64,000 nt of DNA from Microbulbifer sp. ALW1 (GTDB taxonomy: Bacteria; Pseudomonadota; Gammaproteobacteria; Pseudomonadales; Cellvibrionaceae): NCBI RefSeq assembly GCF_009903625.1, contig NZ_CP047569.1:3590001-3654000 (forward strand), given 5' to 3'. The notes under the pieces are model-generated. The model ran no database searches. It saw only the letters and a list, made by a program, of their open reading frames with translations, and had not been told where the DNA came from. The position numbers and the translations under genes are program-made. Below, in pieces: positions 47,390 to 57,208 of this stretch (position 1 is the first letter of the stretch; each line of letters starts with the position of its first letter).

Positions 47390-48929
47390 TTTCCGGGTCT
47401 TTGTGCACTATCAGAGGATTTCCTTCATCATCCTGCGCGTGCCATTCAAGCTGATTGGCGTTTGACAGTTTCACCGCCCAGGCCGAGTCTGCCGCTACCC
47501 AATCTTCAAATAAGTCCTGAAGCTGCTGGTTGATCTCCGCATTTTCCATCAACAAGCCGATCTCGGTGTTGAGCAATAGTGAACGGCCATCGAGATTGAT
47601 TGAACCGACAAACCCGAGATTGTGATCAACCACAAAGGTTTTCGCATGCAGCGTTGCCCGGGACTCTCCTCGGAACCATTTCTTGCGTCGCTCTTGTCCC
47701 GCTACCGTGCGCAATTCCCACAGGCCAACCCCCGCTTGCAACAGGCGTTTGCGATAGCGCGCGTAAGCGCCGTGCACAATAGCCACATCGTTACTGCTCA
47801 ACGAATTGGTGAGAATTCCGACATTAACCCCCCGCTTCTCCAACCCCGTAAACAGATCGGTACCGATGACACCGGGAATAAAATACGCCGCGCTGATATT
47901 GAGCCGCTCGCTCGCGCCCTGAATGATTTCCTCCAACTGGAATCCTGGATATTCCTCGCGGGGAATATTGTCTTCACCTAGTGCTTTTTCCGGAGGATCG
48001 GCCAACAGCCGCGCTTTTCCCCATTTGAAAGGCAGGTCACCATCGGACAACTCCGCGGCCAAGCGGCTTTGCTCCAGCGCGCGGGAAAATTCACTGCCCT
48101 TTTCCTCCGCCAGCAGCTTGCGGGTGCGCTTGCGCAGTTCATCCAGGGTGTGCGTCTCGTCATTCGCAATCAGCAACTCAGACACAGGGACCGAAACCTG
48201 ATTGTTCCAGTAGTTATCGAAGATTTTCCCCGCCTGTGGTAATACTTCGCCAATGGCCAGCAAATCCACATCGAGAAACTCGACGGTGGATTTGGAAAAA
48301 TACCCATCGGCAATATTGCGCCCGCCGGTAATCATCGCCAGACCATCGGCCACCAGCAGCTTGTTGTGCATGCGGTGATTGATGCGCCCCAGATTCACGG
48401 CCTGCTCCAACACACGCTTGGGACCGCTGCGCCCCTCCACCGGATTGAACACCCGGATTTGCATATTCGGGTGCCGATCCAGGGCCAGGATCCAGGGATT
48501 GACGACGCGGGTGCCGAGATCGTCCACCAGCAGGCGTACGCGTACGCCGCGATCCGCCGCCTTCAACAACAGGCTGGTGAGCAGGTGGCCGACACTGTCG
48601 TCTTCGTAGATGTAGTACTTGAGGTCAAGGGACACCGTCGCCTCTTCGACCAGCACCGCGCGGGCCACAAAGGCCGACAGGCCATCAGACAAGAGGTAGA
48701 ACCCGGAGTCGCTCGCGGGCTGTGCCGCCAGGGCGTCGCGGATACCCACGGCAAGCCGGGAGTCGGTGGCGGGTTTCAGGCTGGTTGTCACGGTTCGCTG
48801 TTTTGCGGTCATCCCGGTACCGGTATCCGAGGGGTCCCCACAACCCGACAGCAGCGCCACCAACAACGCCACCAATAACGCCACTAAAAAGGCCAGGTTC
48901 AGTAAACGAGTTGCGGGAACTGGAATCAT
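47325..48929 (-). CDS. Phospholipase D-family lipoprotein (cardiolipin-synthase C-like)
   Basis: A 534-residue protein with two complete HKD motifs: HNKLLVAD and HAKTFVVD, each followed by the expected GG/GS-N segment, so the active site should form. The family transfers phosphatidyl groups; ClsC-type members make cardiolipin and others are periplasmic nucleases or phospholipases. The N-terminus is a lipoprotein signal with Cys30 (LLSGC) whose core is a three-fold VALL repeat from 12-bp DNA units. The ATG at 48929 is preferred to a TTG at 48962. Convergent with, and overlapping by 65 bases, the DUF6515 gene. Confidence 0.85.
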   Translation of the reverse strand: MIPVPATRLLNLAFLVALLVALLVALLSGCGDPSDTGTGMTAKQRTVTTSLKPATDSRLAVGIRDALAAQPASDSGFYLLSDGLSAFVARAVLVEEATVSLDLKYYIYEDDSVGHLLTSLLLKAADRGVRVRLLVDDLGTRVVNPWILALDRHPNMQIRVFNPVEGRSGPKRVLEQAVNLGRINHRMHNKLLVADGLAMITGGRNIADGYFSKSTVEFLDVDLLAIGEVLPQAGKIFDNYWNNQVSVPVSELLIANDETHTLDELRKRTRKLLAEEKGSEFSRALEQSRLAAELSDGDLPFKWGKARLLADPPEKALGEDNIPREEYPGFQLEEIIQGASERLNISAAYFIPGVIGTDLFTGLEKRGVNVGILTNSLSSNDVAIVHGAYARYRKRLLQAGVGLWELRTVAGQERRKKWFRGESRATLHAKTFVVDHNLGFVGSINLDGRSLLLNTEIGLLMENAEINQQLQDLFEDWVAADSAWAVKLSNANQLEWHAQDDEGNPLIVHKDPETTWWQRTLSWLLSWLPVESQI

Positions 48930-49099
48930 GATGCTGAACAATTCGACCTGGTAACACAACACGCCCGAGCGTCACGGGGATTCACAAGCGCGGCGCCGGG
49001 TCTTCAGAATACAGTCTAGTCGTTCACTCGCTGCTATCCCCTGTCGGCACCGGTTCGCCCCCGTTCACTCTCGGGCGTGGGGAACCGGTGGCACTGCGG

Positions 49100-50611
49100 C
49101 TATTCCATTGCCGCGTGATCCTTTGCAGGCAGATGTTCCTCTTTACCCTCTCGTTCGGTCAGCGCGGGATAAAAGTTGAGGACGCCATCCTCGATGGGCG
49201 CTTTCAGCAGTATCGCTTTATCCCGCTCGTAATCATTCAGCAGTCGCCACGGGTAACTGGTGCCCTGGCGGGGCAGCAGGTGGTCGGCCCTGGCCACGTA
49301 GCCGGACTGCAGGGCCGCCATTACCGACTCTTCTGCGACACAACCTTCGCGATCAACCGGCAGGAAGACGCCGTAGCCTGATGCCCGCATGTGCTTGAGC
49401 AAGCGGCCGATATAGGCGCCGGACAGATCCGACTTCAGTGTCCAGGCGGCATTGGTGTAACCAAACACCCAGGCCATATTGGGCACCCCCTCCATCAGCA
49501 CGCCCTTGTATGTCAGGCGGTTGCGCATATCCACCGCCTGGCCATCCACTGTGAGCGACATGCCGCCAAGTAGTTGCAGCTTCAACCCGGTCGCGGTGAC
49601 CACCAGATCCGCCGCCAGTTCGGTACCGGATTTCAGGCGAATGCCATCTTCCTTGAAACAGTCAATTTCGTCGGTCACCACCGCCGCGCGCCCGGACTTG
49701 ATGGCCTCGAACAGATCACCATCCGGCACGGCGCACAGGCGCTGGTCCCAGGGTTTGTAGCTCGGAGTAAAGTGGCGCATATCCGCGCTGCCCGCCAGAG
49801 ACTTCCTGACACCGCGCAGCATCAGCTGACGGATGAGATTTGGCCAGCGTTTGGAGAGCTTGAACAGCAGGCGGTGCAGTGTCAGGTTGCGGCGCCGGGC
49901 AAAGCGATATACCCAGGATTCCGGCAGTAGCTTGTTCAGCAGAGCCAGCAGATGATCGCGGCCCGGCATCGACAGAATATAAGTCGGCGACCGCTGCAGC
50001 ATGATGACCTGCGCAGCCTGCTCCGCCAGCGCCGGTACCAGGGTGACCGCGGTGGCACCGCTGCCAATCACAATGACCTTCTTGCCGCGGTAATCCAGGT
50101 CCTCCGGCCAGTGCTGCGGGTGCACCAGTTGGCCCGCGTATGTTTCCTGCCCGGGAAACGCCGGTGCGTGCCCCCCGGCATAGTCGTAGTATCCGGTGCA
50201 TGAGATGAGTACCGAACAGCGGTAGCGCACTTCTGCACCGTCACACTGAGCAACCAACTCCCAACGCTGCTTGGCGCTGTCCCAGTTGGCGGAGATCAAG
50301 TCGACGCCGAAATGAATGCGCTCACTGACGTTATACGCCTCGGCGGTTTCCGCCAGGTACTGGCGAATGGATGGGCCGTCGGCCAGAACCTGGTCGCCGT
50401 TCCAGGGACGAAAGCTGTACCCGAAGGTGAACATGTCGGAGTCCGAGCGAATCCCCGGGTAACGGAACAGATCCCAGGTGCCGCCGATACGCTGGCGGCG
50501 CTCCAGAATCGCGAACTGCCGTTCGGGGCAGTCGCGCATCAGGTGACAGGCGGTGCCGATGCCGGACAGGCCGGCGCCGATGATCAGGGTCTCAAAATGG
50601 TGCACAGACAT
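49100..50611 (-). CDS. Flavin-dependent monooxygenase, Baeyer-Villiger type
   Basis: A 503-residue FAD/NADPH monooxygenase. The FAD fold is IIGAGLSGIGTACHL near the N-terminus, the NADPH fold is VIGSGATAVTLVPAL, and between them YAGQLVHPQHWPED fits the Baeyer-Villiger fingerprint (aromatic-x-G-x3-H-x3-W-P). RIGGTWDLFRYPGIRSDSDMF follows the pattern of EthA/MymA-type enzymes, which oxidise ketones to esters. It stands alone on the minus strand, but lies near a fadD-SDR-epimerase operon; a similar mix is seen in the mycobacterial mymA operon, so a common pathway is possible. Confidence 0.9.
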   Translation of the reverse strand: MSVHHFETLIIGAGLSGIGTACHLMRDCPERQFAILERRQRIGGTWDLFRYPGIRSDSDMFTFGYSFRPWNGDQVLADGPSIRQYLAETAEAYNVSERIHFGVDLISANWDSAKQRWELVAQCDGAEVRYRCSVLISCTGYYDYAGGHAPAFPGQETYAGQLVHPQHWPEDLDYRGKKVIVIGSGATAVTLVPALAEQAAQVIMLQRSPTYILSMPGRDHLLALLNKLLPESWVYRFARRRNLTLHRLLFKLSKRWPNLIRQLMLRGVRKSLAGSADMRHFTPSYKPWDQRLCAVPDGDLFEAIKSGRAAVVTDEIDCFKEDGIRLKSGTELAADLVVTATGLKLQLLGGMSLTVDGQAVDMRNRLTYKGVLMEGVPNMAWVFGYTNAAWTLKSDLSGAYIGRLLKHMRASGYGVFLPVDREGCVAEESVMAALQSGYVARADHLLPRQGTSYPWRLLNDYERDKAILLKAPIEDGVLNFYPALTEREGKEEHLPAKDHAAME

Positions 50612-51572
50612 CGCTTACTATCGCGTCCTCACTGGGATTGATTATTGTTTTGCGTCCAGTGTCGCCACTTTTCCGGCACTTGTGAAGCCCATTTGTAGTA
50701 CTCGAGAACCCTCAACAAGGGTGAATGGCCTCCCACTTTCTGCAATTGTCTACCGCTACTTCAGTGCCGCTACCTACACCTCTACCAACGCCAGCCGCCG
50801 GCAGTGTAGAACCCAGGCACACTCCGCCACCTCGATTAAGGTTATTTAAGGCCACCGGTTTTTAATGGCGTCCGCGAATAACAGTAAAAAATACCGCCCC
50901 TTCTAAAGAAGATATTTATCTCTTTTGCTCCCCACACTGCAATAGCGGCACTTTTAAAACGTATTCTCATAAAACCCGAGATTTATTTAAAAAATGAAAA
51001 ATAAAAAGCACCTACCGAGAATCTTTTTCTCTTTGAGGGCTGAATACTGCCCTTCGCGAATCCACAAGCCGGGTTAAAAAACTCATCGAGTTTCTCTCCT
51101 GTTTGTTAACTCCATCAACATAAAACCACCATTATAAAATCGACACCCCGGTCAAAAAACCACACCAGAAAAAACAAATTCCTCAAATTGTTTGAACCAC
51201 TTAAAAAATCCAAAAATATTACAAATGACCGGTAGACAAGAAAAAACGCTCGTACATAGAATCGATCGGGTAGGTTAATACCAACACCTAGTTTTCCAAC
51301 CATCCCGCATATTGGCGCCAGCCACAGTGCTAAAGGTTTTGAAGTAGTTATGCACTATCCGAGCAGTTTCGTTGTGACCTGAAAGCACATCAGACACCTC
51401 AATATTTCTTGCACCAAATCCGGTCGCGTGAGCCCCAGCACAGTGCACCGATATTGCTATACGCTCGTGAAATTGAATGCCCACTCTGACCGCGTACCTG
51501 CCGCATGCATCGATTTGCGATTGGTTAAACGGGTCGTTGGTAAAATAAAATTCGAAAGATAAGGCCAATAAA
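50612..51572. other. AT-rich intergenic region of 961 bases
   Basis: No convincing gene. The first 250 bases have ordinary composition; from about 50860 to 51300 the sequence is markedly AT-rich, with many A and T runs, unlike its surroundings. The longest ORF here (minus strand 51115-51303, 62 codons) is Phe/Leu/Val-rich and has no ribosome site or recognisable family. The last 270 bases before 51573 return to normal composition and include GATAAGG just before the protease start. Likely a long promoter/leader for the protease or a remnant of lost DNA. Confidence 0.5.
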
Positions 51573-54500
51573 ATGAAACACTTTTTCGGAGTGCGTCGTA
51601 TTGCCGCGGCAATCATTGCCGCCTCGAGCGGACTGGCGACAGTTCCCGCACTCGCACAGGCAGAATCCCTCAGTGAAGCCCCCGCCGGTGGCGAACTGAT
51701 ATTCACTTTAATCACCGGTGACAAGGTTTCTGCCGTTATTAAAAATGACGGCGCACTCGCCGGCATCCGGCTTCTTGGCGAAGACGGCAATGAAGTCGTT
51801 ACCAGCATTTTCCAGTACGGCAAGGGTACTTATGTCATCCCACCGAAAGCGCAACCGCTGGTGGATGCGAAAGCCGTGGATCTGGAGCTGTTTAACATCA
51901 GCAAGCTGCACGAAAGCGGTTACGACGACGCGTCTACCAGCAAATTACCGGTGATCGTCGAATATACCGATGGCGCCCTCGCGGGTGCTGCCACTCCGGA
52001 AGTGCTCAACGGCATGTCGTTGACCGGTGAAATTGAAATCATCGACAGCGCGGCGTTTGGCATCGATAAATCGCAAGCCGCCGAGGTCTGGGCAAAGCTG
52101 ACCAGCAAGGGCAACGTGGAAGGCGTATGGCTGGATGCGTTTGTGCACGCGCACAAGGTTTCCAGCGGGCAAACCTTGACGCCTACGGTTCCGCTCACCG
52201 GCGCCAAGGGTGAATTTGCCGCGCAGTTTAATGGTGACGGCGTTACCGTCGCGGTACTGGACACCGGCTACGATGTGGAGCACACCGACCTCGCCGGCCA
52301 GGTTATCGCCTCCATGGACTTCACCTACTCCCGCAACGGCGTGGACGACCTGAATGGCCACGGCACCCACACTGCCTCCACCATTGCAGGTACCGGCGCT
52401 GAGTCGAATGGTCTCTGGGCGGGTATGGCACCCGGTGCCGACCTCGTCATCGGTAAGGTACTCGGCAACACCGGTGGTGGCTCCACCTACGGCATCATGA
52501 ACGGCATGATCTGGGCGGTGAACCAGGGCGCCGATATTGTCAGCATGTCCCTCGGCGGTAGCGCCACTTCCTGTGAAGGTCCGATGGTGGACCTGGTGGA
52601 AGCCCTGAGCGACCAGGCCCTGTTCGTGATCTCTGCCGGCAACAGCTTTACGCGTGAAACCGTCGGCTCTCCCGGTTGCGCGCCGAGCGCACTGACCGTG
52701 GGTGCTGTGGACCGGGAAAACCAGACCGCCGTATTCTCTTCCCGCGGCCCATCCCCGGACGGCCACTCCGCCAAGCCGGATATTACGTCCCAGGGCGTGG
52801 ATGTGGTTGCCGCCGCTTCCGGTGGTTTCGGTGATACCGGCTACGTTTCCCTGTCCGGTACTTCCATGTCCGCACCGCACGTTTCTGGCGGCGCGGCCAT
52901 TCTCAAGCAGTCGCGCCCGGACCTGACCCCGCGCCAGCTGAAAAAAGTGCTGACCTCTTCCGTAGCCCTCACTGACGCACACGTGCTGGAACAGGGTGCC
53001 GGCCCCATGGATGTCAACACAGCCGTGGTACAGGCGGTCGTCGCCGAACCCAACCGCGAACTCGGCCGCTTCGCCTACGGCCAGGCCTACGAACGGACAG
53101 AAACCTCCGTGACCCTGGAAAACCTGTCTGGCGAAGACAAAACCTTCAAGCTGAAGCTGGACCTGATCGGTGAAGACGGCTCTACCGAGCTGCCCGCCAC
53201 CATTGCCGGCCTGGGAATAAAATCCATCACCGTGCCCGCCAACAGCAGCGCCGAAGTACCGGTTTGGATAGACCCGGAAGTATCCCTGCGCAGTGGTGCT
53301 TACGGCACCATCACCGGCCGCATTACCGGCACCAGCACCGGTACCAACGACGAACGCATCACCGTGCCGGTTTCTTTCTGGATCGACCAGCCCACCGTCG
53401 AGCTGAGCTTCAACGTCACCGACAATCGCGGCAAACCTGCAACGTCGCCGTCGAAAATCTATCTGATGAACGACGAGGACGACTGGGGTCGCTATGTAAG
53501 CCTGCAAAATGGTGCAGCTAGCGTTGAGGTACCGGAAGGCGAATACAGCATTGTCGCCAACATCATGACCTACGATAACGACGCCGATTTCGGCGGCCTG
53601 GTGGAATCTGCGGCGCAAATGGCGGTACTACGTCGCAAGGTCAGTGCGGACACGCATATCGATTTTGACGCGCGCGATGCACAAAAGCTGGAATTCAAAG
53701 CAGACCAGCCGCTGGCGCCGCAGGGCTACTCCTTTGGCTTTACCTACGCGCTGGACGACGCCAAGGTCGCCAAGCTCGCGGCCATCGAACTGGCTCCGGA
53801 CTACGTCGACAACTTCTATGCCTGGTCCCAAGGCCATGACGACCGCTTCCGCTCCTTTGTGACGACCCGCGCGGTAGCACCGGAAACCGTCATGACCATG
53901 GAAAACGGCGAAGTGCTTGAATACGTGAATCAGGGCCTCGCCCTGGGTTTCCACGGCGAAGGCAGTGCTGAAATCGTCCCTGTGGGTGATGCCGGCTACA
54001 GCACGGACTGGTCCCAGTTTGACCTGGAAGGAAAAATTGCCCTGATTTCCAACCCTTATTACCTCACGTCGTACATGGTCGGTAACGCCATGAGCGCCGG
54101 CGCCATCGGGGTGATCGCCTACCGTCCGAATACCAACGGCCGTTTCAAGGGCACCATTTCCGGCACGCCGAAAATCCCTGCGGTTGCCCTGAGTGCTGAA
54201 CAGGGCGCGCGCCTGCACGCCGAAGTGGAAGCGGGCAACAACAAGGTCAGCTGGTCAGGTATCGCACCGGAGCGCAGCCCTTACGCCTACTCCATCAATC
54301 ACATTACCCTGGGCCAAATTGACAGCGGACTTGTGCGTATCCATGACGATCAGATGCACAAGACCACTGCCCAATACCATTCCCAGAACGGTGACAGACC
54401 CGCCTGGACCGATGTGATGGCGATGACCAACAGTACCGGCGAATTCTATTCAACCGGTAGCCCGCAGATGGTGATGACACCAGTGAAGCGCGATGAGTAC

Positions 54501-55346
54501 TACACCGCCACCAGCAGAAATGCCTGGACCAATATTGTGATGCCGTACCATCAGCTTAACTCTAGCGGTGGCTACTTCGACGGCCCACGTCTGATGACCG
54601 CCGGCACCAAAGAAGAAACCACCTGGTTCAAGGGGCCTCGCAGTAGCACCCTGTTGACCAGTGGCTCGCCGATTGCTTATCGCAACACCAACGCTATTCA
54701 GTTCAGCTTCGCGCCCTTCGGCGACGCGTCCGGACACGATGGCACCGGCGGTTACAACGGCTCTTCCGCGTACGGCATCCGTGTTAATGGCGAAGCCCAG
54801 TACCTGGACGGCGGCATGCTCACCGTACCCCACGGTGCAACCCAGATCACACTGGAAACCCGCTACAACGCCCGCGGCGTGGGCGAGCGCTCTCCCATCG
54901 GTGACGAGCTGGGTTCCTTCTTCCAGGGACTCTACACCTTCAACACGGACAGTAGCCTGCAAGGCGCGCAGTCTGTGCTGATGCCGGTCATTGATCTGCC
55001 GGTTAGTGTCGAAAATACCGCGCCCGCCGGCGAGCCGATGGAGGTCAAACTTTCCGGTGTCACCGACCTGGGTGAAGAGGAGCTGGCTTCGGTATCCCTG
55101 CAATACGGCTACGGACAGGAGTGCGTACTGGACTCCGTATTTGCCTATGTTTACTGCCCGGTGAACACCAAGTTCTCCGCCAGCAGCTGGGTAGACGCGG
55201 AAGTGAAAAACGTCGATGGCGAGTGGATCGCGGTCATTCCCAATGACGCGCCTGCCGGCGACTTCGTGCACCTGCGGGTAGAAATGAGCAACCAGCAAGG
55301 CAGCCACTCTGAGCAGACTACTCTGCGCAGCTACAAGCTGAATTAA
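51573..55346 (+). CDS. Secreted subtilisin-like serine protease (S8) with PA domain
   Basis: A 1257-residue secreted protease. A signal peptide ends near ALAQA; a propeptide-like region covers about 30-215; the S8 domain has the triad Asp230 (VLDTGYD), His263 (GHGTHTA) and Ser431 (GTSMSAPH), with oxyanion Asn in ISAGNS. After the protease domain come beta-sandwich segments (about 500-630), a PA-like domain at about 800-890 (GKIALISNPYY ... VIAYRPN) and further C-terminal beta-rich regions with a Cys pair near the end. It resembles large S8 enzymes that degrade extracellular protein. It has its own terminator and no partner genes. Confidence 0.92.
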   Translation: MKHFFGVRRIAAAIIAASSGLATVPALAQAESLSEAPAGGELIFTLITGDKVSAVIKNDGALAGIRLLGEDGNEVVTSIFQYGKGTYVIPPKAQPLVDAKAVDLELFNISKLHESGYDDASTSKLPVIVEYTDGALAGAATPEVLNGMSLTGEIEIIDSAAFGIDKSQAAEVWAKLTSKGNVEGVWLDAFVHAHKVSSGQTLTPTVPLTGAKGEFAAQFNGDGVTVAVLDTGYDVEHTDLAGQVIASMDFTYSRNGVDDLNGHGTHTASTIAGTGAESNGLWAGMAPGADLVIGKVLGNTGGGSTYGIMNGMIWAVNQGADIVSMSLGGSATSCEGPMVDLVEALSDQALFVISAGNSFTRETVGSPGCAPSALTVGAVDRENQTAVFSSRGPSPDGHSAKPDITSQGVDVVAAASGGFGDTGYVSLSGTSMSAPHVSGGAAILKQSRPDLTPRQLKKVLTSSVALTDAHVLEQGAGPMDVNTAVVQAVVAEPNRELGRFAYGQAYERTETSVTLENLSGEDKTFKLKLDLIGEDGSTELPATIAGLGIKSITVPANSSAEVPVWIDPEVSLRSGAYGTITGRITGTSTGTNDERITVPVSFWIDQPTVELSFNVTDNRGKPATSPSKIYLMNDEDDWGRYVSLQNGAASVEVPEGEYSIVANIMTYDNDADFGGLVESAAQMAVLRRKVSADTHIDFDARDAQKLEFKADQPLAPQGYSFGFTYALDDAKVAKLAAIELAPDYVDNFYAWSQGHDDRFRSFVTTRAVAPETVMTMENGEVLEYVNQGLALGFHGEGSAEIVPVGDAGYSTDWSQFDLEGKIALISNPYYLTSYMVGNAMSAGAIGVIAYRPNTNGRFKGTISGTPKIPAVALSAEQGARLHAEVEAGNNKVSWSGIAPERSPYAYSINHITLGQIDSGLVRIHDDQMHKTTAQYHSQNGDRPAWTDVMAMTNSTGEFYSTGSPQMVMTPVKRDEYYTATSRNAWTNIVMPYHQLNSSGGYFDGPRLMTAGTKEETTWFKGPRSSTLLTSGSPIAYRNTNAIQFSFAPFGDASGHDGTGGYNGSSAYGIRVNGEAQYLDGGMLTVPHGATQITLETRYNARGVGERSPIGDELGSFFQGLYTFNTDSSLQGAQSVLMPVIDLPVSVENTAPAGEPMEVKLSGVTDLGEEELASVSLQYGYGQECVLDSVFAYVYCPVNTKFSASSWVDAEVKNVDGEWIAVIPNDAPAGDFVHLRVEMSNQQGSHSEQTTLRSYKLN

Positions 55347-55371
55347 TCTTCAGCCAGTAGCGTAACTGCGA

Positions 55372-55403
55372 GCCGCCAGTGCGAATGTACTGGCGGCTTT
55401 TTT
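55372..55403 (+). terminator. Intrinsic terminator of the S8 protease gene
   Basis: GCCGCCAGT (55372-55380) pairs with ACTGGCGGC (55389-55397), then TTTTTT. Confidence 0.92.
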
Positions 55404-55452
55404 ATACCCGCAATTCACAAGCACATAGTATCAAGCCGCTGTGAACAGGCGA

Positions 55453-55482
55453 AAAAAAACGCAGCCAATGGCTGCGTTTTTT
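55453..55482 (-). terminator. Intrinsic terminator of the fadD operon
   Basis: CGCAGCC-aat-GGCTGCG (55460-55476) is flanked by an A run on the left and T run on the right. It lies 17 bases past the fadD stop on the minus strand and can also act on the plus strand. Confidence 0.9.
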
Positions 55483-55498
55483 AAGGTTCGAACTGAGC

Positions 55499-57100
55499 TT
55501 ATGCGGATTCAGAAACCGGCGCTGTGCGCAGCTCCCTGCGCAGTATCTTGCCGACGGTGGACTTGGGCAGCTCGCTTTGAATCACGATCTGCTTGGGCAC
55601 CTTGTAGGCCGTCAGCTGGGTGCGACAGAACTCAATCAATGCCGCCTCATCAATTTCCCCGTCTACGACCAGGTGCGCACACACCGCTTCACCGGTCTGC
55701 TCGCTGGGAACTCCAATGACCGCGGCCTCAACCACCTGCGGGTAACGGCAGAGCACGTCTTCGACCTCATTCGGGTACACATTGAAACCGGACACGATGA
55801 TCATGTCCTTGAGGCGATCAACGATGCGGATGTTGCCGTTGTCCTGGATCAGGCCTACATCACCGGTACGGAAGAAGCCGTTGTGCATCACCTCAGCAGT
55901 CGCTTCCGGGCGCTTCCAGTAACCCTGCATTACCTGCGGGCCGCGCACCACCAGTTCACCACTCTCGCCCTGGGGCACCGGGTTGCCCTGCTCGTCCCAC
56001 ACCTGCACCTCAGTATTTTCCAATACCGGGCCCACGGTGCCGATTTCTTCGTGATCGAATGCGTTCAGGCAGATAACCGGTGAGGTTTCCGACAAGCCCC
56101 AGCCCTCGGTCACCGGGCAACCGGTCACCTGGAGCCACAGCTCGGCAGCGCTGCTGGTCAGTGCGGTGCCACCGGAGAAAGTCATTTTCAGCGCGCTGAA
56201 ATCCAGCTTCTTGAACTCCGGGTGACGGCACAGACCGACAAACAGGGTGTTAAGACCCGCAAGACCGGTAAAGCGGAAAGGCGCAATCATTTTCACGAAG
56301 CCGTCGATATCCCGCGGATTCGGAATCAGTATGTTCATGCTGCCCATGCCGAAGAAGGTCAGCATGTTCACAGTAAATGCATAGATGTGATACAGCGGCA
56401 GTGGGCAGACGAAAATCTCCTCGCCCTCGTTGCCGCGCTGCAGGATACGTTGCAGCATCTGGTCGGTATTCGCCAGCAGGTTGGCATGGGTGAGACTTGC
56501 CCCCTTGGCCACACCGGTAGTGCCGCCGGTGTACTGCAATACCGCGATGTCCTCGCGTGTCGCGGTGCTTGCCCCAACTTCCGGGCAGTTGGCGCCGCGC
56601 TCCAGCGCATCGACAAAACCGTGGTAACCCTCGGGTGCAGGAGCAATCTTGCCCAGCAGATCGGCGGGCCCGGTGACCAGTACGTGCTCAATGCCGGTAG
56701 AAGCTTTAATTTCCTCGTACTTGCCGACAAAGTCCGCCAGGATCACCAGCGCCTTAGCACCGGAATCGGAAAACTGGTGCTGCATTTCCCGAGGCGTATA
56801 CAGCGGGTTGGTATTCACCACCACCAGGCCCGCACGCAATGCCGCATAGGCGGCGATGGGATACTGGGTGATATTGGGCAATTGAATGGCGATCCGGTCG
56901 CCAGCCTTAAGGCCGCACTCATGGCGCAGCCACTGGGCAAGATAGCGGGACTTTTCGTCGATCTCGCCGAAGGTCAGCGTCTGGCCGAGGCAGTGGTAGG
57001 CCGGCTTGTCGTGAAAGCGTTTCAGGCATTGGCCGATATAGTCTGCAAGGTTGGCAGAAGCCTGGCTCAGATCGCGTGCATTCATAGTTTGTTCTCTCAT
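55499..57100 (-). CDS. fadD: Long-chain acyl-CoA synthetase
   Basis: A 533-residue AMP-forming acyl-CoA ligase. The P-loop YTGGTTGVAKGASLTH, the adenine motif EGWGLSETSP, GFFRTGDVG and the C-terminal DRLKDMIIVSGFNVYPNEVE plus a catalytic Lys in STVGKILRREL are all present. It is slightly shorter than E. coli FadD (561). The ATG at 57100 has GGAG 5 bases before it. Last gene of the cupin-epimerase-SDR-fadD series, so it probably activates the acid produced or consumed by that pathway rather than serving general fatty-acid use. Confidence 0.93.
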   Translation of the reverse strand: MREQTMNARDLSQASANLADYIGQCLKRFHDKPAYHCLGQTLTFGEIDEKSRYLAQWLRHECGLKAGDRIAIQLPNITQYPIAAYAALRAGLVVVNTNPLYTPREMQHQFSDSGAKALVILADFVGKYEEIKASTGIEHVLVTGPADLLGKIAPAPEGYHGFVDALERGANCPEVGASTATREDIAVLQYTGGTTGVAKGASLTHANLLANTDQMLQRILQRGNEGEEIFVCPLPLYHIYAFTVNMLTFFGMGSMNILIPNPRDIDGFVKMIAPFRFTGLAGLNTLFVGLCRHPEFKKLDFSALKMTFSGGTALTSSAAELWLQVTGCPVTEGWGLSETSPVICLNAFDHEEIGTVGPVLENTEVQVWDEQGNPVPQGESGELVVRGPQVMQGYWKRPEATAEVMHNGFFRTGDVGLIQDNGNIRIVDRLKDMIIVSGFNVYPNEVEDVLCRYPQVVEAAVIGVPSEQTGEAVCAHLVVDGEIDEAALIEFCRTQLTAYKVPKQIVIQSELPKSTVGKILRRELRTAPVSESA

Positions 57101-57208
57101 TTGCGCTCCATAATTATTGTTTTATTTTTCGGGTACTACTCAATTTACTAATAGTCGTTTTGGGGACTACACCTTTACCGGTTACGGTGCGATTCAATGT
57201 ACCACAGG

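Noticed and set aside
51115..51303. A 62-codon minus-strand ORF in the AT-rich gap
   Set aside because: Phe/Leu/Val-rich as expected from random AT-rich DNA; no ribosome site.
51945..53618. A 557-codon minus-strand ORF
   Set aside because: Antisense to the S8 protease catalytic domain; composition typical of a shadow frame.
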